Assembly (NCBI RefSeq): GCF_018492665.1
Contig: NZ_JAFVME010000010.1
Span: 310,001 to 374,000, forward strand
DNA from: Pedobacter sp. B4-66
Lineage (GTDB): Bacteria > Bacteroidota > Bacteroidia > Sphingobacteriales > Sphingobacteriaceae
Reading direction: 5' to 3'
Length of the DNA: 64,000 nt
Shown: piece after piece, positions 59,991 to 64,000 of the stretch
Layout: each line of letters starts with the position of its first letter
Numbering within the stretch: the stretch's first letter is position 1
Program-made: the position numbers and the translations under genes
Notes under the pieces: model-generated
The model's input: the letters and a program-made list of their open reading frames with translations, nothing else
What the model was told of the DNA's origin: nothing
Databases searched by the model: none

Positions 59991-61532
59991 ATGAAGAATA
60001 AAATAGATGTACTTCAGGACAAAATAAAGGAAGCGAATGAAGGTGGTGGAGCAGCAAGAATTCAAAGCCAACATAAAAAAGGTAAATTAACTGCCAGAGA
60101 ACGTATTCATTTTTTATTGGACGAAAATTCTTTTGAGGAAATTGGCATGATGGTTACCCATAGAAGTGTCGATTTTGGAATGGAACGCGAAAAATATTTA
60201 GGCGATGGTGTAGTAACTGGCTATGGCAACATCAATGGCAGGCTAGTTTATGTATTTTCTCAGGATTTCACGGTTTTTGGAGGTTCTCTTTCTGAAACTC
60301 ATGCTGAAAAGATCTGTAAGATAATGGACATGGCCATGAAAAATGGAGCTCCTGTAATTGGCCTAAATGATAGCGGAGGCGCAAGGATACAGGAAGGCGT
60401 AGTTTCATTAGGCGGTTATGCTGATATATTTTATAGAAACGTTCAAGCATCGGGGGTTGTTCCCCAGCTTTCGGCTATAATGGGCCCATGTGCAGGCGGA
60501 GCCGTTTATTCGCCAGCTATTACAGACTTTATCCTGATGGTAGAGAACACCTCTTATATGTTTGTTACAGGACCAAATGTAGTAAAGACTGTAACCCATG
60601 AAGAAGTAAGTTCTGAAGAACTTGGTGGTGCATCTACTCATGCTACAAAATCGGGCGTTACTCATTTTGCTTGTTCAAATGAACTCGATGCCATCAATCA
60701 TGTTAAGAGGTTATTAAGTTATATGCCACAAAATTGCGAGGAAATCCCTACGCAATTGCCATACACTTTAAGTGATGAAAATCGCCTATCTCTTAATACA
60801 ATTATGCCTGAGAATTCAAATCAGCCATATGATGTAAGATCTGTAATAGGTGAAGTAACAGATGCAGATAGCTTCCTTGAAGTACATAAAGATTATGCTG
60901 AAAACATTGTAGTAGGCTTTGCTCGTCTGGCTGGAAGAAGTATAGGAATTGTAGCTAATCAACCAGCTTATCTTGCCGGGGTATTGGACAATCATGCTTC
61001 AACTAAGGCAGCTAGATTCGTCCGCTTTTGTGACTGTTTTAACATCCCATTGCTCGTTTTTGAGGATGTCCCTGGTTTTTTACCTGGCACAGATCAAGAG
61101 TGGAATGGAATCATTACCAATGGTGCTAAATTATTATATGCTTTTAGTGAAGCAACAGTACCTAGAATTACTGTAATTACCAGAAAAGCCTACGGAGGTG
61201 CATATGATGTAATGAACTCTAAACATATTGGAGCCGACTTAAATTATGCATGGCCTACTGCTGAAATTGCTGTTATGGGTGCTAAAGGAGCTGCCGAAAT
61301 CATCTTTAAAAAAGAAATTATCTCTGCAGAGCACCCTGAAGAAAAATGGTTGGAAAAAGAAAAATTATATTCGGACATTTTCGCAAATCCTTATAGGGCT
61401 GCAGAACGTGGTTTTGTGGATGAAGTGATTGAACCGGCACAAACCAGAGCTAAGCTAATAAAGGCTTTTAAGATGCTGGAGAATAAAGTAGTTAATACAC
61501 CTCGTAAAAAACACGGAAATATCCCTTTATAA
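59991..61532 (+). CDS. Acyl-CoA carboxylase, carboxyltransferase (beta) subunit
   Basis: 513-residue biotin-dependent carboxyltransferase of the propionyl-CoA/methylmalonyl-CoA type. Two crotonase-like halves: N-terminal half with LTARERIHFLLDENSFEEIG and NDSGGARIQEGVVSLGGYAD, C-terminal half with VPGFLPGTDQEWNGII and TRKAYGGAYDVMNSKHIGAD. Works with a biotin carrier or carboxylase subunit, not seen here. Propionyl-CoA is more likely than acetyl-CoA from these motifs. Starts 24 bp after the porin stop. Confidence 0.93.
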   Translation: MKNKIDVLQDKIKEANEGGGAARIQSQHKKGKLTARERIHFLLDENSFEEIGMMVTHRSVDFGMEREKYLGDGVVTGYGNINGRLVYVFSQDFTVFGGSLSETHAEKICKIMDMAMKNGAPVIGLNDSGGARIQEGVVSLGGYADIFYRNVQASGVVPQLSAIMGPCAGGAVYSPAITDFILMVENTSYMFVTGPNVVKTVTHEEVSSEELGGASTHATKSGVTHFACSNELDAINHVKRLLSYMPQNCEEIPTQLPYTLSDENRLSLNTIMPENSNQPYDVRSVIGEVTDADSFLEVHKDYAENIVVGFARLAGRSIGIVANQPAYLAGVLDNHASTKAARFVRFCDCFNIPLLVFEDVPGFLPGTDQEWNGIITNGAKLLYAFSEATVPRITVITRKAYGGAYDVMNSKHIGADLNYAWPTAEIAVMGAKGAAEIIFKKEIISAEHPEEKWLEKEKLYSDIFANPYRAAERGFVDEVIEPAQTRAKLIKAFKMLENKVVNTPRKKHGNIPL

Positions 61533-61551
61533 ATAAAGCTTAGTTGTAGTG

Positions 61552-61971
61552 ATGCAAGAAATTCAAATTGAGCAAATTAGGCCGGATTTAACATGGAGGA
61601 TAAGGCATGAGGTAATGTACCCAGGCTTACCATTTGATACCATAAAATTAGCTAATGATGATGAAGGAATCCATTTTGGATTGTTTGCCGGCAATAAATT
61701 AACTTCTGTAGTTTCTTTATTTAATAAAGGTAACATTTATCAATTCAGAAAATTTGCAACTCTTGCTGAATCACAAGGAAAAGGCTATGGTTCGTTGCTA
61801 TTGGATCACATCATCAACTACGTTAAAACTTTTGATGCGGTAAAACTATGGTGTAATGCACGGGTTTCGGCTATCCCCTTTTATAACAAATTCGGTTTCA
61901 TTGAAACTGATAAAGTTTCTACCAACAATGGCATTGACTTTGTCATTATGGAGTTAGAACTCAATAATTAA
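61552..61971 (+). CDS. GNAT family N-acetyltransferase
   Basis: 139 residues from ATG 61552; the preceding GTG at 61549 is also possible. The acetyl-CoA loop is QGKGYGSLLLDHII (about 74-87), preceded by the strand IYQFRKFATLAES and followed by a CNARVSAIPFYNKFGFIETD block. The N-terminal RHEVMYPGLPFDTIKL is the substrate side of the family. Cytoplasmic. Starts 19 bp after the carboxylase gene, so part of the same operon. Substrate unknown. Confidence 0.9.
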   Translation: MQEIQIEQIRPDLTWRIRHEVMYPGLPFDTIKLANDDEGIHFGLFAGNKLTSVVSLFNKGNIYQFRKFATLAESQGKGYGSLLLDHIINYVKTFDAVKLWCNARVSAIPFYNKFGFIETDKVSTNNGIDFVIMELELNN

Positions 61972-61972
61972 C

Positions 61973-62002
61973 TTGGTGCTTAGGCAGTAGTTTATATATT
62001 TG
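61973..62002 (+). promoter_or_regulatory. Promoter of the M42 peptidase
   Basis: TTG (61973-61975), 19 bp, TATATTTG (61995-62002), 20 bp before the ATG at 62023. Full match to the consensus. The TTG lies just past the GNAT stop. Confidence 0.75.
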
Positions 62003-62022
62003 TTTAGAATAAATTTAATACA

Positions 62023-63138
62023 ATGGCAAAGAAAAAAGAAGACAAAAAGAAGCACGTAAGTGTAGTAAATAAAAAATCGCTTCAATTTTTTGAAAAATAT
62101 ATCAATAACCCATCTCCAACAGGTTTCGAATACCCTGGTCAAAAATTATGGCTGGATTATTTAAAACCATACATAGATGAAAGTTTTATCGATAATTACG
62201 GAACTGCAGTTGGTGTGATTAACCCAAAAGCAGATTTCAAAGTAGTTATTGAAGCTCATGCTGATGAAATCTCCTGGTTTGTAAACTATATAACTCCAGA
62301 TGGCCTGATTTATGTGATCCGGAATGGAGGTTCAGATCATCAAATAGCTCCCTCTAAGCGAGTAAATATCCATACTGACAAAGGAATGGTTAAAGCTGTT
62401 TTTGGATGGCCTGCTATTCACACCCGTAATGGTGGTGAAAAAGAGGAGGCTCCTGCATTAAAGAATATTTTCCTTGACTGCGGGTGTACAACCAAAGAGG
62501 AAGTGGAGAAACTTGGAGTTCATGTAGGTTGTGTAATTACCTATGAGGATGAATTTATGATTTTAAACGACCGCTATTATGTTGGTCGTGCGCTTGATAA
62601 CAGAGCCGGTGGATTTATGATTGCTGAGGTTGCTAGACTACTTCAAGAAAATAAAAAGAAATTACCTTTTGGGCTTTACATCGTAAACTCTGTACAAGAA
62701 GAAATTGGGCTTAGAGGTGCTGAAATGATAGCTCACAGAATTAAGCCTAATGTGGCTATTATTACTGATGTTACCCATGACACCACTACTCCAATGATCA
62801 GTAAAATTACTCAGGGGGATTTAGCATGTGGTAAAGGTCCGGTTGTTTCTTATGCCCCTGCTGTTCAAACAAACTTAAACAAGTTACTTATTGAAACTGC
62901 TGAGAAAAACGACATTCCTTTTCAACGTCAGGCTTCATCTCGTTCAACCGGTACTGATACTGATGCTTTTGCTTATTCTAACGGAGGAGTACCTTCTGCA
63001 TTGATTTCTCTTCCTTTAAGATATATGCATACCACAGTTGAAATGATTCATAAAGATGATGTTGATAATGTTATTAATTTAATTTATCATTCATTATTGA
63101 ACATTAAAAAAGATCACGATTTTACTTATTCCAAGTAA
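62023..63138 (+). CDS. M42 family aminopeptidase / glutamyl aminopeptidase
   Basis: 371-residue cytoplasmic metallopeptidase of the FrvX/PepA type. Motifs: EAHADEISWFV (His79, Asp81) for the first metal, DNRAGG (about 190), VQEEIGLRGA (Glu pair, about 226) and DVTHDTT, with a final His in PLRYMHTTVEM. These are the two-zinc ligands of the family. A basic N-terminus (MAKKKEDKKKHVS) precedes the fold. No export signal. Probably trims peptides in the cytoplasm. Confidence 0.94.
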   Translation: MAKKKEDKKKHVSVVNKKSLQFFEKYINNPSPTGFEYPGQKLWLDYLKPYIDESFIDNYGTAVGVINPKADFKVVIEAHADEISWFVNYITPDGLIYVIRNGGSDHQIAPSKRVNIHTDKGMVKAVFGWPAIHTRNGGEKEEAPALKNIFLDCGCTTKEEVEKLGVHVGCVITYEDEFMILNDRYYVGRALDNRAGGFMIAEVARLLQENKKKLPFGLYIVNSVQEEIGLRGAEMIAHRIKPNVAIITDVTHDTTTPMISKITQGDLACGKGPVVSYAPAVQTNLNKLLIETAEKNDIPFQRQASSRSTGTDTDAFAYSNGGVPSALISLPLRYMHTTVEMIHKDDVDNVINLIYHSLLNIKKDHDFTYSK

Positions 63139-63158
63139 ATTTCAATAACTTATTCTTT

Positions 63159-63195
63159 AAGCGTGCCCGGTAATTCCAGGCACGCTTTTCTTTTG
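63159..63195 (+). terminator. Terminator of the M42 peptidase gene
   Basis: AAGCGTGCC (63159-63167) pairs with GGCACGCTT (63179-63187), 11-nt loop, then TTCTTTT. A good intrinsic terminator. Confidence 0.85.
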
Positions 63196-63225
63196 TTTGT
63201 ATTTCGGTGGCTTTTCTTACTTTTA
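63196..63225 (+). promoter_or_regulatory. Promoter of the HerA-like ATPase
   Basis: TTTG (63196-63199), 18 bp, TACTTTTA (63218-63225), one base short of TAnnTTTG. About 80 bp before the ATG at 63306. Confidence 0.45.
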
Positions 63226-63305
63226 TAAAACATGACACCAATTGTGGCAAGATTATGGTAAGTCAAATGCAGAAATAAAATACTAAAAGAAAACTATCCT
63301 TTCCT

Positions 63306-64000
63306 ATGGGCGATCAATCAGCAAAATTTATAGAAAAAATTAAGGCCTCTTATACACCAACTGGTTCATACATTTATCTGGGGGCAGGTATTCTGGGTGG
63401 ACAAGTGATGGCCGAGGCGGAAGTAAATTTGTCTTTAAAAATGATGAATAGGCATGGCCTTGTAGCAGGCGCAACTGGTACAGGAAAAACCAGAACATTG
63501 CAGTTACTTGCCGAACAACTGTCTGACGCAGGTGTACCTGTGTTTATGCTTGATGTTAAAGGTGATTTATCAGGCCTTAATCAACCTGGACCTATCAACC
63601 CTAAAATAGAAGAAAGAGCCGGCCAATTAAAGAGACCTTTTAATCCTTCCGGATTTCCTGTAGAGATTTTTTCTTTATCCGGAAAATTAGGTGCTCAAAT
63701 GCGGGCTACCGTTCTTGAATTCGGCCCCACTTTACTATCCAAAATTCTCGACTTAAATGATACTCAAGCAGGTGTTCTGGCTGTGATTTTTAAATATGCA
63801 GACGATAACAAGCTCCCGATTATTGATCTTAATGATCTTAAAAAGCTAGTTTCATACCTAGCAGAAGGACAAGGTGCCGAAGAGATTAAAAGTTCTTATG
63901 GTAAAATATCTACATCTACCTCAGGGACAATTTTAAGAAAAATTGTTACCATTGAACAGCAAGGCTTAAGTGCTATGTTCGGCGAGACCTCATTTGACAT
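63306..64000 (+). CDS. HerA/DUF853-like ATPase (partial, runs past window)
   Basis: 231 complete codons, no stop before the window end. It opens MGDQSAKFIEKIKASYTPTG, then the P-loop GATGTGKT (about 56-63) in HGLVAGATGTGKTRTLQL, VPVFMLDVKGDLSGL (Walker B-like) and ISTSTSGTILRKIVTIEQQG. This is the DUF853/YjgR type of HerA-like P-loop ATPases, about 500 residues in full. The family's role is not settled; HerA relatives act on DNA ends. Start ATG fits the promoter spacing poorly, so it is provisional. Confidence 0.85.
   Translation, partial: MGDQSAKFIEKIKASYTPTGSYIYLGAGILGGQVMAEAEVNLSLKMMNRHGLVAGATGTGKTRTLQLLAEQLSDAGVPVFMLDVKGDLSGLNQPGPINPKIEERAGQLKRPFNPSGFPVEIFSLSGKLGAQMRATVLEFGPTLLSKILDLNDTQAGVLAVIFKYADDNKLPIIDLNDLKKLVSYLAEGQGAEEIKSSYGKISTSTSGTILRKIVTIEQQGLSAMFGETSFD

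Noticed and set aside
1..64000. tRNA, rRNA, insertion sequences, prophage or plasmid genes
   Set aside because: I looked for cloverleaf arms, conserved rRNA stretches, transposase DDE motifs and integrases and found none; the content is ordinary chromosomal genes.

Overview
The window is a stretch of ordinary chromosome from a member of the Bacteroidota, most likely a Pedobacter-like member of the Sphingobacteriaceae. The evidence is the AT-rich intergenic DNA, the repeated promoter form TTG-N19/20-TAnnTTTG in place of -35/-10 boxes, the near absence of Shine-Dalgarno sites, and several families typical of the phylum (DUF4293, DUF5606, the putative-porin family, a DoxX-like protein). I see no rRNA, tRNA, CRISPR array, insertion sequence, integrase or prophage gene. 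About 62 protein genes are supported; both ends of the window cut a gene (panB at the left, a HerA-like ATPase at the right).

Layout. 1-11 kb: panB (partial), carA, a two-gene ABC-2 exporter, aqpZ, eno, a secreted nucleoside hydrolase, an FtsB/DivIC-type division protein, a TRIC-like channel with a large VWA-like membrane protein, and an L,D-transpeptidase. 11-21 kb: fabG, the agmatine-to-putrescine pair aguA/aguB, a Cys-rich mini-protein, nrdA/nrdB, an RlpA-like protein, msrB, sucD and a TMEM175-like channel. 21-31 kb: accessory metabolism, with a DUF1080 lipoprotein, a dicarboxylate symporter, a Crp/Fnr regulator, an AhpD-like protein, a GMC oxidoreductase with its small subunit, a DsbA/FrnE-like protein, an ABC exporter and truA. 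31-39 kb: DUF4293, a DEAD-box helicase with an RGG-like tail, gpsA, a HlyD-TolC efflux pair and a polysaccharide deacetylase.

39-64 kb: aconitase, DoxX, a DUF2007 protein, a TPR-like lipoprotein, a GH1 glycosidase with a membrane-anchored MutS-like ATPase, rlmH, a 42-residue membrane peptide, DUF5606, a cyclophilin, a secreted amidotransferase-like protein, a porin/PNP/lpxK overlap operon, pruA, a SulP transporter with beta-carbonic anhydrase, an OprP-like porin, an acyl-CoA carboxylase subunit, a GNAT enzyme, an M42 peptidase and the HerA-like ATPase.

Genes that work together: aguB-aguA (agmatine to putrescine), nrdB-nrdA (dNTP synthesis), tolC-hlyD (trans-envelope export, no pump seen), GMC plus gluconate-dehydrogenase-type subunit (periplasmic oxidation), SulP plus carbonic anhydrase (bicarbonate uptake and hydration), and lpxK-PNP-porin (overlapping frames). 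I do not see a clear new multi-gene system. The most unusual signals are non-coding: two arrays of 11-bp tandem repeats behind genes, a concentric double dyad in front of tolC, a set of promoters that abut the start codon and imply leaderless mRNAs, and several long dyads over promoters.
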